Assembly: GCF_900114775.1 (NCBI RefSeq)
Contig: NZ_FOUE01000001.1
Span: forward strand, 1,054,001 to 1,118,000
From: Marinobacter zhejiangensis
GTDB lineage: Bacteria > Pseudomonadota > Gammaproteobacteria > Pseudomonadales > Oleiphilaceae
Direction: 5' to 3'
DNA: 64,000 nt
A model generated the notes under the pieces. That model had not been told where the DNA came from, ran no database searches, and saw only the letters and a list, made by a program, of their open reading frames with translations. This document shows positions 42,640 to 51,869 of this stretch, piece after piece (the stretch's first letter is position 1; each line of letters begins with the position of its first letter). Position numbers and translations under genes: made by a program.

Positions 42640-42966
42640 ATGAGCGGAAATATCGTAAACGTAACTGATGCGTCGTTCGAGCAGGACGTGCTGCAGGCTG
42701 ACACCCCCGTGCTGGTTGATTACTGGGCTGAGTGGTGTGGTCCGTGCAAGATGATCGCGCCGGTGCTGGAAGAGATTGCCGAAGAGTACGAAGGCAAACT
42801 GAAAGTCTGCAAGCTCAACATCGATGAGAACGAGCAGACCCCACCGAAGTTCAACATCCGCGGTATTCCGACACTGATGCTGTTCAAGAACGGCAACGTT
42901 GACGCCACCAAAGTTGGCGCCCTGTCCAAGTCCCAGCTGGCGGCATTCCTGGACAGCAATCTCTGA
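42640..42966 (+). CDS. trxA: Thioredoxin 1
   Basis: A 108-residue thioredoxin with the redox motif WCGPCK (Cys33, Cys36), cis-proline in RGIPTLML and the standard length. It reduces cytoplasmic disulfides with electrons from thioredoxin reductase. I start at 42640, eight codons inside the longer frame, where AGGAAAAG precedes ATG and the family N-terminus begins. Followed by a strong terminator. Confidence 0.96.
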   Translation: MSGNIVNVTDASFEQDVLQADTPVLVDYWAEWCGPCKMIAPVLEEIAEEYEGKLKVCKLNIDENEQTPPKFNIRGIPTLMLFKNGNVDATKVGALSKSQLAAFLDSNL

Positions 42967-42989
42967 TCCAGCCTTAGCTGGCTGATCCC

Positions 42990-43031
42990 AGGCCGCCCCT
43001 GAAGCGATTCACGGGCGGCCTGTTTGTTTTT
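42990..43031 (+). terminator. Terminator of trxA
   Basis: AGGCCGCCC (42990-42998) pairs with GGGCGGCCT (43013-43021) and is followed by GTTTGTTTTT. It separates trxA from mobA, which begins 12 bases later. Confidence 0.85.
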
Positions 43032-43042
43032 GCGGAGGTGTT

Positions 43043-43615
43043 ATGAATGCGATAGGCATTCTGTTGGCCGGCGGTGAGGCCCGGCGGATGGGCGGTGTCG
43101 ATAAGGGACGCCAGCTGTGGCAGGGGGCGCCGATGGCTGACTCGATTGCTGCGACCTTCCGCGCGGTGTTGCCGGAGCTGATCGTCAGTACGGCAAAGCC
43201 GGATACCTACTACGCAGAGCTGGCCACGCAGCTGGTCACTGATGACCCTCATTTTCGTGGGCAGGGCCCCTTGGCGGGCCTGTTGACGGCGATGAGGCGG
43301 GCGGGGGAGCTGGGGTACAGTGAAGTGCTCGTGTGTCCCTGCGATACACCGAGGGTGAGTGCGGGGTTGTTGCAGCACCTGTTGGATGGTTACGCCGCAG
43401 GAGATGGGCGGCCGGTCATTGCCGATGTTGATGGCCGTGTGCATCCGTTGCACGGCGTTTATCCGGTCACCTTGGCTGCCCCCCTGGAGCGCCAGCTCCT
43501 GGCCGGCAACCGGCGGGTCTACCAGTTCGCCCTGGCCTGCGGCGCCCACCTGCTGGACTGTCACCCGTTCCAGGAAGACTTCACCAACTGCAACCGGTTG
43601 GACGACCTGCGCTAG
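43043..43615 (+). CDS. mobA: Molybdenum cofactor guanylyltransferase
   Basis: A 190-residue nucleotidyltransferase that attaches GMP to Mo-molybdopterin, giving the guanine dinucleotide cofactor used by DMSO-reductase-family enzymes. The signature LLAGGEARRMGGVDKG is intact at the N-terminus, with GPLAGLLTAM and CPCDTP following. GCGGAGG lies just before the ATG. Convergent with moaE, whose stop is four bases away. Confidence 0.93.
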   Translation: MNAIGILLAGGEARRMGGVDKGRQLWQGAPMADSIAATFRAVLPELIVSTAKPDTYYAELATQLVTDDPHFRGQGPLAGLLTAMRRAGELGYSEVLVCPCDTPRVSAGLLQHLLDGYAAGDGRPVIADVDGRVHPLHGVYPVTLAAPLERQLLAGNRRVYQFALACGAHLLDCHPFQEDFTNCNRLDDLR

Positions 43616-43619
43616 CCGC

Positions 43620-44078
43620 TCAGTCCGACGATTCCCGCCACTGCTCGGCCTGTTCACGGTCGGAGTCTTTCTGCTCCACCCAGTGGTCGCCCTGCCTGCT
43701 CAGCTCCTTCTTCCAGAACGGCGCTGAGGTCTTGAGGGCATCCATGATGAATTGGCAGGCCGCGAAGGCGTCCCCCCGGTGGGCGCTGCAGACACCAACG
43801 AACACGATCTGGTCGCCCAGGGCCAGGGTGCCGACCCGGTGGATGACCCGTGCAGCACGCACGTCCCAGCGCTTTCCAGCCTCTGCAATCAGCCCCTCAA
43901 TGACGTGTTCCGTCATGCCCGGGTAGTGTTCCAGGAACAGTCCGGTCACGTCGTTGAGGTCGCCGTAGTCACGTACCAGTCCGGTAAAGGTGGCGATGGC
44001 GCCGGTGCTGTCACCGCTGTCCCGTAACTTTCGGTACTCCTCGGCCAGGTCGAAATCCTGTTGCTGGATGATAACCAT
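43620..44078 (-). CDS. moaE: Molybdopterin synthase catalytic subunit
   Basis: A 152-residue MoaE. Recognisable parts are GAIATFTGLVRDY, LEHYPGM, RVGTLALGDQIVFVGV, SAHRGDAFAAC and the active-site lysine in APFWKKE. With MoaD it inserts dithiolene sulfurs into precursor Z. GGAGG precedes the ATG. The gene follows moaD by one base in the moaB-moeA-moaD-moaE unit. Confidence 0.94.
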   Translation of the reverse strand: MVIIQQQDFDLAEEYRKLRDSGDSTGAIATFTGLVRDYGDLNDVTGLFLEHYPGMTEHVIEGLIAEAGKRWDVRAARVIHRVGTLALGDQIVFVGVCSAHRGDAFAACQFIMDALKTSAPFWKKELSRQGDHWVEQKDSDREQAEQWRESSD

Positions 44079-44079
44079 G

Positions 44080-44349
44080 TCAGCCTCCGGTCACCGGAGG
44101 GAAGAAGGCGATCTCGTCGTCCGGGTTCAGGCGGGTGCCGGGTTTCGCCATGGCCTGGTTGATCGCAACCATCACCGGGCGGTCTCCCGTCAGTTCCTGC
44201 CAGGCCTCACCGCGAGTGGCGAGGGTGGCGAGCAAATCGGCAACGGTGGTCTGCGGCTGAATGGCGACGGTCAGGGAGTCTGTGCCCAAGTGTTCACGCA
44301 GCCGGGCGAAGAAGCGGACGGTCACGGTGGCGGAAGTGTCTGCAGTCAT
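44080..44349 (-). CDS. moaD: Molybdopterin synthase sulfur-carrier subunit
   Basis: An 89-residue ubiquitin-like protein ending in the essential Gly-Gly, which is adenylated and then thiocarboxylated to carry sulfur to MoaE. FFARLREHLG and NPDDEIAFFPPVTGG are typical. It lies between moeA (four-base gap) and moaE. Confidence 0.92.
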   Translation of the reverse strand: MTADTSATVTVRFFARLREHLGTDSLTVAIQPQTTVADLLATLATRGEAWQELTGDRPVMVAINQAMAKPGTRLNPDDEIAFFPPVTGG

Positions 44350-44353
44350 CGCA

Positions 44354-45571
44354 TTACCCCATCAGGTCGTTAAAGGAATAATAGGTAATGGTATCACCTG
44401 GGCTGACCACGGCATGTTCCGGGATGATTGCCAAGCCATCCGCCCAGCAGGCGGAACTGAGCATGCCGGAACTCTGATTCGGGTAGGCGGTGACTCGTGC
44501 TTCACCGTCGACAATTTCCTTCCGTGCCCGGACAAACTCACGGCGGATGGACGGTTTGTCGATGGCAAACGCGGCCGCTAATCGTTGCCCTTGAGGGCTA
44601 CGACCATCCTGACCCTGGCAGCGGCGGATGAAGGGCAGGGCCACTACCAGGAACGTCACCAGCACAGCTGCCGGGTTGCCAGGCAGTCCGATCACCGGGG
44701 TTTTTCCCAGGTGGCCAAAGGCCAGCGGTTTGCCCGGTTTGATGGCCAGTCGCCACAAGGACAGTTTGCCCTGGCTTTCCAGGACGGCACGGACGTGGTC
44801 TTCCTCGCCGACGGACACGCCTCCGCTGGTGATGACCAGGTCGGCCACATCGGCGGCTGAGTGGAGCGTCTCGATGGTCGCGGAGCGTTCGTCGCGGAGG
44901 TTCTCGCAAAGCACCACTTCGCAGCCGGCTCGCTCCAGCAGGCCAAGCAGCGTAAACCGGTTGGAGTTGTAGATCTGCCCTGCCGCGAGAGGCTGGCCTG
45001 GGTCTACCAGTTCATCACCAGTGGTCAGGACCGCCACCCGGAAGCGCCGCAGGACCGGGACTTCAGCGATGCCTATGGACGCCAGCAGTCCCAGTTCCTG
45101 GGGCCGCAGGCGGGCACCGCGAGCCAGCGCCAGGCCGCCTTTTGCAAGGTCCTGGCCGCGCCGGCGAATGTTCTGGCCGGGGGTGTGCTCACCACTGATA
45201 CGGATACCGTCGGGGGCAACCTCGACCCGCTCCTGCATGACCACCAAGTCGGCGCCGGCAGGGACTTCCGAACCGGTAAAGATTCGTGCAGCAGTGCCGG
45301 GTGTCAGTGGCTGCGGCGCATGGCCTGCCGGAATGCGCTCGGACACCGGGATGGTCGCGCCCGGGGTCAGGTCTTCGAAACGCAGGGCGTAACCGTCAAC
45401 GGCGCTGTTGTCCGCAGGCGGAACATCCAGCGGGACGGTAATGTCCTCCGCCAGTATCCGCCCTAGTGCGCCGGTCAGGGCAACGGTTTCAATCTGCGCC
45501 AGCGGCGTTGCCTGGGCCAGCAGGTGGGTGAGGGCGTCATCGACGGAGGTGAGGTCGGCGTGGTGGCTCAT
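44354..45571 (-). CDS. moeA: Molybdopterin molybdenumtransferase
   Basis: A 405-residue MoeA, which inserts molybdate into adenylylated molybdopterin. Visible features are the linker VPPADNSAVDGYALR, the binding motif TTGDELVDPG, ITSGGVSVGEEDHV and PVIGLPGNPAAVLVTF. It overlaps moaB by one base, consistent with translational coupling in the same operon. Confidence 0.94.
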   Translation of the reverse strand: MSHHADLTSVDDALTHLLAQATPLAQIETVALTGALGRILAEDITVPLDVPPADNSAVDGYALRFEDLTPGATIPVSERIPAGHAPQPLTPGTAARIFTGSEVPAGADLVVMQERVEVAPDGIRISGEHTPGQNIRRRGQDLAKGGLALARGARLRPQELGLLASIGIAEVPVLRRFRVAVLTTGDELVDPGQPLAAGQIYNSNRFTLLGLLERAGCEVVLCENLRDERSATIETLHSAADVADLVITSGGVSVGEEDHVRAVLESQGKLSLWRLAIKPGKPLAFGHLGKTPVIGLPGNPAAVLVTFLVVALPFIRRCQGQDGRSPQGQRLAAAFAIDKPSIRREFVRARKEIVDGEARVTAYPNQSSGMLSSACWADGLAIIPEHAVVSPGDTITYYSFNDLMG

Positions 45572-46143
45572 CAGCGCTCAGCCTTGTTGCCGATGCGCTG
45601 CTGCAGGCGCTCGACCTGGCGGCCTGGCTTACGCAGCAGCAGTGCGTTGAAGTTGCAGGGCTTGCAGGTGCTGTTGAGTTGGTGGCTGAGGATGCCCTCC
45701 CAGCCGGTGCGGCAAGCGCCGGTGGAGCCCGGCAGACAGAAAATGGCGGTATGGTTCGCGAGCCCGCCAAAGGCCCGGGACTGGACGGTGGAGCTGCCGA
45801 TGTCTACCTGGGACAGGCGGCGGAATTCTTCGCCAAAACCGTCGATGGTCTTGTCCAGCAGCGGCATGACCGCTTCGGGGGTGCTGTCGCGTTCGTGGAA
45901 TCCGGTGCCCCCGGTTATGATGATGGCGTGGACGTCCGGTGCAGCGATCCATTCGGACATCAGCGCACGCACCAGATAGACATCGTCTGGCAGAATACGG
46001 CGGGCGATCAGCCGGTGGTCGGCTTCAAGGATGCGGTCCTCAAGGTACTGGCCGGAGGTGTCCTGGTCTTCCCCGCGGCTGTCAGAGACCGTCAGCAGGG
46101 CCACATTGAGTGAGCGGGATTCAGACTGGCTGTGGGTAGTCAT
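45571..46143 (-). CDS. moaB: Molybdenum cofactor biosynthesis protein B
   Basis: A 190-residue MogA/MoaB-fold protein that probably adenylylates molybdopterin before MoeA acts. LLTVSDSRGEDQDTSGQ, IITGGTGFHERDSTPEAV and FCLPGSTGACRTGW are diagnostic. It is the first gene of the minus-strand cofactor operon, divergent from rho across a long leader. A C-terminal basic tail (about 170-190) extends slightly beyond the usual end. Confidence 0.92.
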   Translation of the reverse strand: MTTHSQSESRSLNVALLTVSDSRGEDQDTSGQYLEDRILEADHRLIARRILPDDVYLVRALMSEWIAAPDVHAIIITGGTGFHERDSTPEAVMPLLDKTIDGFGEEFRRLSQVDIGSSTVQSRAFGGLANHTAIFCLPGSTGACRTGWEGILSHQLNSTCKPCNFNALLLRKPGRQVERLQQRIGNKAER

Positions 46144-46516
46144 CCGTTGTCGTGCTCCAAAAGTTGGGTGGCGGTAGGCGTTCTGCTCAGGGGGCCGCGT
46201 TGCCCCTTGTTAGTACCTGTTTTAGGTGTAATTTCCAAGTATCCCGGTCTCGACGCGGGATTGGAAGGGGTGGTATTGTCCCCCTGTGTTGCTATAATGA
46301 TCAGCGAATTTCAGTCGCCGGTACTTGACATTACACAATGAACTGGTGAAAGATCAGTCTGTCTGACGGGCTGATGACTCTATTCGGCCTCTGGCCCAGC
46401 TTCACTTTTTCTATACTTTATATAGTGGCCCCTGATACATGGCCGGGTTGGCCTGTCAGGTTTTCCCCTGTCCTATCTAACCCTGATTATTTCCATTCTT
46501 GAATGCCAAACAACTT
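46144..46516. other. moaB-rho intergenic region and long rho leader
   Basis: A 373-base region. From the extended -10 element at 46290 the rho transcript would carry a leader of about 210 bases, in line with the autoregulated rho leaders known in E. coli. A 69-codon frame at 46132-46341 overlaps this region but has no ribosome site. No clear attenuator hairpin was found by eye. Confidence 0.4.
46290..46298 (+). promoter_or_regulatory. Extended -10 promoter element for rho
   Basis: TGCTATAAT fits the extended -10 consensus TGnTATAAT exactly, which lowers the need for a -35 box. It faces rho. Transcription start not proven. Confidence 0.5.
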
Positions 46517-47779
46517 ATGAATCTTACTGAACTCAAGCAGAAATCCGTGCCCGAACTGCTCGAAATCGCGCAGGAAATGGGGCTCGACAACCTGGCTCGT
46601 TCCCGCAAGCAGGATGTTATCTTTTCCATCCTGAAGAAACATGCCAAGAGCGGTGAAGACATTTACGGCGACGGTGTGCTGGAGATCCTGCAGGACGGTT
46701 TCGGTTTTCTCCGTTCAGCGGATGCCTCCTACCTGGCCGGTCCGGACGACATCTACGTGTCTCCGAGCCAGATCCGCCGGTTTAACCTCCGTACCGGTGA
46801 TACCATCTCGGGCAAGATCCGTCCTCCGAAGGACGGCGAGCGTTACTTTGCGCTGTTGAAGGTCAACGAAATCAACTTCGACAAGCCGGACAACGCCCGC
46901 AACAAAATTCTGTTTGAGAACCTGACACCGCTGTTCCCGGACGAGCGCCTGGCGCTGGAAGCGGGTAACGGCAGTACCGAGGATCTGTCTTCACGGGTTC
47001 TGGACCTGGTGGCACCGATCGGTAAGGGCCAGCGTGGCCTGATCGTTTCTCCGCCGAAGGCCGGTAAGACCCTGTTGATGCAGAATATTGCCCAGTCGAT
47101 CACCCGGAACAACCCGGAATGCTACGTGATCGTGCTGTTGATCGATGAGCGTCCGGAAGAAGTGACCGAGATGCAGCGTACGGTTCGTGGTGAAGTCATC
47201 GCTTCTACCTTTGATGAGCCGCCTGCCCGTCACGTTCAGGTTGCCGAGATGGTTATCGAGAAGGCCAAGCGCCTGGTTGAGCACAAGAAGGATGTGGTGA
47301 TCCTGCTGGACTCCATTACCCGTCTGGCACGTGCCTACAACACGGTGATTCCGTCGTCCGGTAAGGTTCTGACCGGTGGTGTGGATGCCCATGCCCTGGA
47401 AAAACCCAAGCGCTTCTTTGGTGCGGCCCGTAACGTTGAGGAAGGCGGCAGTCTGACCATCCTGGCTACGGCTCTGGTGGATACCGGTTCCAAGATGGAC
47501 GAGGTTATCTACGAGGAGTTCAAGGGCACCGGTAACATGGAGGTTCACCTGGATCGCCGTATTGCCGAAAAACGTGTCTACCCGGCGATCAACATCCGTC
47601 GCTCCGGTACCCGTCGTGAAGACCTGCTGATGGCTGAGGCCGATATCCAGCGGGTGTGGATTCTGCGCAAGCTGCTCCACTCCATGGACGACGACACCGC
47701 GGCGCTGGAATTCCTGCTCGACAAACTGCGGGAAACCAAGACCAACGACGAGTTCTTCCTGTCGATGAAGCGTCGTTAA
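46517..47779 (+). CDS. rho: Transcription termination factor Rho
   Basis: A 420-residue hexameric RNA helicase. N-terminal [19 protein letters not shown] is the usual start, so the TTG six codons upstream is not used. The RNA-binding cold-shock-like domain has GFGFLRS and [12 protein letters not shown]; the ATPase has Walker A SPPKAGKT, Walker [11 protein letters not shown], the Q-loop and R-loop regions ([23 protein letters not shown]). Length matches E. coli Rho. No insertion domain is seen. Confidence 0.97.
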   Translation: MNLTELKQKSVPELLEIAQEMGLDNLARSRKQDVIFSILKKHAKSGEDIYGDGVLEILQDGFGFLRSADASYLAGPDDIYVSPSQIRRFNLRTGDTISGKIRPPKDGERYFALLKVNEINFDKPDNARNKILFENLTPLFPDERLALEAGNGSTEDLSSRVLDLVAPIGKGQRGLIVSPPKAGKTLLMQNIAQSITRNNPECYVIVLLIDERPEEVTEMQRTVRGEVIASTFDEPPARHVQVAEMVIEKAKRLVEHKKDVVILLDSITRLARAYNTVIPSSGKVLTGGVDAHALEKPKRFFGAARNVEEGGSLTILATALVDTGSKMDEVIYEEFKGTGNMEVHLDRRIAEKRVYPAINIRRSGTRREDLLMAEADIQRVWILRKLLHSMDDDTAALEFLLDKLRETKTNDEFFLSMKRR

Positions 47780-47824
47780 TTGGTTGTTCCTTGTCAGCCT
47801 CTTTGGCCTTCAGGTCTGGAGGCT

Positions 47825-47933
47825 GGCACTGCCGGGGAGAACTTCCCCGGACACGCCGTGAATACATCCATGTAGGCTCTCTGTTGCCATCCCTGGCAAC
47901 AGAAGGTCCGGAGAAGTTCTCCCCGGCAGTGCC
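47825..47933. repeat. Nested inverted repeat between rho and ubiD
   Basis: Two 27-base arms (47825-47851 and 47907-47933) are inverted copies with a single mismatch. Each arm is itself a small palindrome (CCGGGGA...TCCCCGG). Between them lies a perfect seven-pair hairpin, GTTGCCA-TCCC-TGGCAAC (47883-47900), and the spacer GCCGTGAATACATCCATGTA. The whole can fold into a cruciform-like element. It looks like a dispersed intergenic repeat or MITE-like element and could also serve as the 3' end structure of rho. Confidence 0.8.
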
Positions 47934-48074
47934 TTCTCACTATGCGTTGGCCTGCCGAGGGCTTCTCCCAAGCATACAACGGGGTGGGGGAGCACTATCC
48001 CAGCTCGTCCTTCTCCGTCATTAATAAGCCTGTATTCGGCAGCACCCTGAACAGGAACAAGGCCGTAAACTCCC

Positions 48075-49601
48075 ATGAAATACCGCGACCTGCGTGACTT
48101 TATCGAGCAACTCGAGAAGCAGGGTGAGCTGAAACGCATCAGCGTGGAAGTCGATCCCTACCTTGAAATGACCGAGATCTGTGACCGCACCCTGCGGGCT
48201 GGCGGCCCGGCGTTGTTGTTCGAGAACCCCAAGGGGCACTCCATGCCGGTCCTGGCTAACCTGTTCGGAACCCCGAAGCGGGTGGCTATGGGGATGGGGC
48301 AGGACAACGTCACCGCCCTGCGCGAGGTCGGCAAGCTGTTGGCATTTCTGAAAGAACCTGATCCCCCAAAAGGCTTCCGTGACGCCCTCGAAAAGCTGCC
48401 GGTGTTTCGCCAGGTACTGAAGATGAGTCCCAAGGTGCTGCGTTCGGCGCCCTGCCAGGAAGTGATCATCGAGAAAGACCAGGTCGACCTGTATCAGATT
48501 CCCATCCAACACTGCTGGCCAGGCGACGCCGCACCGTTGGTGACCTGGCCGCTGGTGATCACCCGTGGGCCCCACAAGGAACGGCAGAACCTGGGTATCT
48601 ATCGCCAGCAGCTGATTGGTCGTAACCGGCTGATCATGCGTTGGCTCAGCCATCGTGGCGGCGCGCTGGACTTTCAGGAGTGGCAGCAGGCCCACCCCGG
48701 CGAGCCATTCCCGGTCGCGGTTGCCCTGGGTGCTGATCCTGCCACCATTCTGGGTGCGGTCACCCCGGTTCCGGATACCCTGTCGGAGTATGCCTTCGCT
48801 GGCCTTTTGCGTGGTGGGCGTACCGAGGTGGTCAAAGCCGGACTGAGCGATCTTCAGGTCCCGGCCAGCGCGGAAATTGTACTGGAAGGGTTTATCTATC
48901 CAGAGGACATGGCTCCGGAAGGACCCTTTGGTGATCACACTGGTTACTACAACGAAGTGGAGCAGTTCCCGGTCTTCACCGTGGAACGTGTGACCCACCG
49001 CAGGAACCCCATATACCACAGCACCTACACCGGTCGCCCACCGGATGAGCCAGCTATTCTTGGGGTGGCCCTGAACGAAGTGTTTATCCCGATCCTGCAG
49101 AAGCAGTTCCCGGAGATTGTGGATTTCTACCTGCCGCCGGAAGGGTGTTCCTACCGGCTGGCGGTGGTGACCATGAAGAAGCAGTACCCGGGTCATGCCA
49201 AACGGGTGATGATGGGGGTATGGTCGTTCCTGCGGCAGTTCATGTACACCAAGTTCGTGATCGTGACGGACGACGATGTGAATGCCCGGGACTGGAACGA
49301 TGTGATCTGGGCGATCACCACCCGGATGGACCCGTCACGGGATACCGTGATGGTCGACAATACCCCGATTGACTACCTGGATTTCGCCTCGCCGGTGGCG
49401 GGGCTGGGGTCCAAGATGGGCTTGGATGCTACCAACAAATGGCCCGGTGAAACCACTCGCGAATGGGGTACCCCGATTACCATGACCGACGAGGTCCGGA
49501 CCCGGGTGGACGAGCTTTGGGATCAGTTGGGGATTGATATTCCCCAGCCCAAGCCCCTCGTTGCCGATTGCCCCGGCAGCGGCGATCCCGGCGTTGAGTG
49601 A
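48075..49601 (+). CDS. ubiD: UbiD family 4-hydroxy-3-polyprenylbenzoate decarboxylase
   Basis: A 508-residue prenylated-FMN-dependent decarboxylase for the ubiquinone pathway. Family blocks include [13 protein letters not shown] at the start, [12 protein letters not shown], the substrate region [40 protein letters not shown] (active-site Glu) and [17 protein letters not shown]. Length is standard. The cofactor supplier UbiX is not in the window. The next gene starts within a few bases of its stop, indicating an operon. Confidence 0.95.
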   Translation: MKYRDLRDFIEQLEKQGELKRISVEVDPYLEMTEICDRTLRAGGPALLFENPKGHSMPVLANLFGTPKRVAMGMGQDNVTALREVGKLLAFLKEPDPPKGFRDALEKLPVFRQVLKMSPKVLRSAPCQEVIIEKDQVDLYQIPIQHCWPGDAAPLVTWPLVITRGPHKERQNLGIYRQQLIGRNRLIMRWLSHRGGALDFQEWQQAHPGEPFPVAVALGADPATILGAVTPVPDTLSEYAFAGLLRGGRTEVVKAGLSDLQVPASAEIVLEGFIYPEDMAPEGPFGDHTGYYNEVEQFPVFTVERVTHRRNPIYHSTYTGRPPDEPAILGVALNEVFIPILQKQFPEIVDFYLPPEGCSYRLAVVTMKKQYPGHAKRVMMGVWSFLRQFMYTKFVIVTDDDVNARDWNDVIWAITTRMDPSRDTVMVDNTPIDYLDFASPVAGLGSKMGLDATNKWPGETTREWGTPITMTDEVRTRVDELWDQLGIDIPQPKPLVADCPGSGDPGVE

Positions 49602-49608
49602 TACCGTC

Positions 49609-50604
49609 GTGCCATACCGGGTGACGCTGTCTCCTGCCGACGTGTCATTCACCAGCGGGCCTGATGAGGATTTGCTCTCGGCGGCGGCAGCGGCAGGTAT
49701 TGCTGTTCCCGCCGCCTGTCGCAACGGAGTCTGCGAAATCTGTGAAGCCCGGCTAGTTGTTGGCCGGGCGGTGAATACCCGAAACCAACAGGAGGTTGCC
49801 CCGGGTGCCCGGCTGATGATGTGTCGAAGCCAGGCCAGGGCCACCCTCGAACTGGAGATTCCAGCCGTTATGTCCCCAGGACAGAACCCAGCAAAAATTT
49901 TTGAAGCCCGGGTCGTTGCGATTGAGGCGATCAGCCACGATGTACACCGGGTGGAACTCAGCCTGCCGCGACGGCGGGAGCTGAAGTTTCATGCCGGCCA
50001 GTACCTGGCCATCCTGCTACCGGAGAGTGAGCCGAGTTACTTCTCCATCGCCAGTAGCCCGCTTGCAGAAAACATCGAGCTTCACGTCCAGGCGTCGCCA
50101 GAGTGGGAGTCTGCCCAGCGGATCATCGATGCCCTGAGAACGGAAAGCAGCATCAAACTGGAACTGCCCCACGGCAAGGCCTGCCTGGCAGCGGCGCCAG
50201 ATCGGCCAGTGCTGATGGTGGCCGCAGGCACCGGTTTCGCGCAAATGAAGGGGATGGTGGACTACCTTCGGGAAACCCGCTTCGACCAGCCAACCACTCT
50301 GTTCTGGGGCGTTCGGCGTCAGGCCGATATGTACCTGCGCTCTCTGGCGGAGCAGTGGCAACAGCAATGGTTGGGTTTTCGGTTTGTTCCGGTGGTGGGC
50401 GATGATGAGGACAATGACTGGGCCGGGCACCACGAACAGCTGGTGCAGGCGGTGTTGAATTCAGGGGCGGACTGGCAGAACGTGGAAGTCCATGCCAGCG
50501 GTTCACCCGCGATGGTCTACACGCTGATGGATGAGTTGTTGGCTGCGGGGCTACCGCAGCCTGCGTTCTTTTCTGACGTGTTGGAATACGCACCCCGGGG
50601 CTGA
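49609..50604 (+). CDS. Ferredoxin-flavin reductase (2Fe-2S + FAD/NAD domains)
   Basis: A 331-residue oxidoreductase. An N-terminal plant-type [2Fe-2S] domain has C37-x4-C42-x2-C45 and C72; it is joined to an FAD-binding barrel (GQYLAILLP, SYFSIASSP) and an NAD(P)H domain (VLMVAAGTGFAQMKGM, LFWGVRRQADMY). The layout is that of CDP-6-deoxyglucoseen reductase and aromatic oxygenase reductases. I take the GTG at 49609, with GAGTGA seven bases upstream; a TTG at 49594 overlapping the ubiD end is an alternative. Partner oxygenase unknown; position suggests a link to quinone metabolism. Confidence 0.8.
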   Translation: MPYRVTLSPADVSFTSGPDEDLLSAAAAAGIAVPAACRNGVCEICEARLVVGRAVNTRNQQEVAPGARLMMCRSQARATLELEIPAVMSPGQNPAKIFEARVVAIEAISHDVHRVELSLPRRRELKFHAGQYLAILLPESEPSYFSIASSPLAENIELHVQASPEWESAQRIIDALRTESSIKLELPHGKACLAAAPDRPVLMVAAGTGFAQMKGMVDYLRETRFDQPTTLFWGVRRQADMYLRSLAEQWQQQWLGFRFVPVVGDDEDNDWAGHHEQLVQAVLNSGADWQNVEVHASGSPAMVYTLMDELLAAGLPQPAFFSDVLEYAPRG

Positions 50605-50630
50605 TTCCTCAGCACCCGGGACAGGCCCGG

Positions 50631-51869
50631 TCAGGCCTTGGGCATGGGCAGGTCGGGCAGACCATTGTCCTGAACCAGCCCCTGCATCAGCAGCTTCACG
50701 CTGGACTGGTCTTCTCCCATGTGGGCATTGAGGCGGCTCAGCTCGGCCAGGGTTTCCTGACTGCGGCGCATCTTCAGGCTGGTCTCAAAGTACTCCCTCG
50801 CTTTTCCCCACAATTCATTGCGCAAGCTCAAGCGCCCCAGTGCCAGCAACAGCTCGGCATTGTTGGGGCGGTCCTGCAGCCAGCGTTCTGCCGCCAGCAG
50901 CTGCTCATCAGGCTGACTACCCTTGATGCGACCATAGAGGTTGACCAGCTCGTCGCTCCAGTGATTGCGCAGCACCTTGCGCAGCAAGGTTTCTGCCTGA
51001 GCCTCGTCGCCGAGTTCCGCCAATAGCTGGCCATATTCGCGAATGCTTTGCTCATCCCGACGAACCACTCCCGGAAGCTCATCCCACAACCGCGTCAGTG
51101 GTTCCAGGTTGGCCGTTGGGCTGTCGGACTGACGTCGGCACTCCGCAGCGGCCTTTTGCATCAGGTTGTGCCAGATGGTGCGTTCCAGTTCAGTACGTTC
51201 TTCCTCGCTGACCAGGCCGCGTTTGCGTAGCTCCGGCAGCAGCCGCGACAGCTCGCGCCAGTCTTCCAGCTTTACGTAGGTGGTTTTAAGCAGCTTGAGG
51301 ACAAACGGGTGGTGCGGTGCCTGCTTGCGCAGCCGAAGCAACGTGGCGAGGGCCTGTTCCAAGCGGTTTCCCGCCAGCTGCAGCTGGGCCTGTGTGATGC
51401 CCACCGCCATGTCTGAACCCGGGGTGCTTTCGTAAGCCTTGCGCAACAGCTCATCAACCTGATCGTGCTCGCCACACTCAAATGCAGCCTGTGCGGCCGC
51501 CAGGTAGTTAATCAGCGGCGTATCGGCGCTGCTGGCGGAAGCCTCGAGGAGCTTGTGTGCCCGGGGCCAATTACCTTCGGCCAGGGCCAGCAGGCCCTGG
51601 GTGGTGCGGCGACGGGCGCGGCGTTGATTGCCCTGGGCCAGCCAGCCGGTGAGCAGGCCACTTCGGCGAGTCAGGCGACGGGCCATTGCTGCCAGAAACA
51701 GGAGGCCAGCAACCAGCAAGGTAATTAAGGCGGCTCCGACCCAAAAATTGGTCTCGACCAGATAGTGGCCGAGGCTAATACGGATATAGCCGAGGTCGTA
51801 CTGGACCCCCATGGCCAGGGCGACGCCGAGAGATAGGGCAACCAGGACGATCAGCAGCAGGCGGATCAT
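50631..51869 (-). CDS. hemY: HemY, TPR-containing inner-membrane protein
   Basis: A 412-residue protein with two N-terminal membrane helices (about 1-22 and 40-63) and a cytoplasmic or periplasmic tetratricopeptide region (about 85-405, repeated A-x3-A-x-E patterns). This HemY of gammaproteobacteria is unrelated to the HemY oxidase of Bacillus; its role in haem synthesis is inferred from its constant place in hemCDXY. It overlaps hemX by four bases. Confidence 0.88.
   Translation of the reverse strand: MIRLLLIVLVALSLGVALAMGVQYDLGYIRISLGHYLVETNFWVGAALITLLVAGLLFLAAMARRLTRRSGLLTGWLAQGNQRRARRRTTQGLLALAEGNWPRAHKLLEASASSADTPLINYLAAAQAAFECGEHDQVDELLRKAYESTPGSDMAVGITQAQLQLAGNRLEQALATLLRLRKQAPHHPFVLKLLKTTYVKLEDWRELSRLLPELRKRGLVSEEERTELERTIWHNLMQKAAAECRRQSDSPTANLEPLTRLWDELPGVVRRDEQSIREYGQLLAELGDEAQAETLLRKVLRNHWSDELVNLYGRIKGSQPDEQLLAAERWLQDRPNNAELLLALGRLSLRNELWGKAREYFETSLKMRRSQETLAELSRLNAHMGEDQSSVKLLMQGLVQDNGLPDLPMPKA

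Noticed and set aside
46132..46341. Small ORF (69 codons) in the rho leader
   Set aside because: No Shine-Dalgarno sequence and composition typical of non-coding reading.
47656..48024. 122-codon frame running through the end of rho and the inverted repeat
   Set aside because: It depends on translating a palindromic repeat and overlaps rho; no support.
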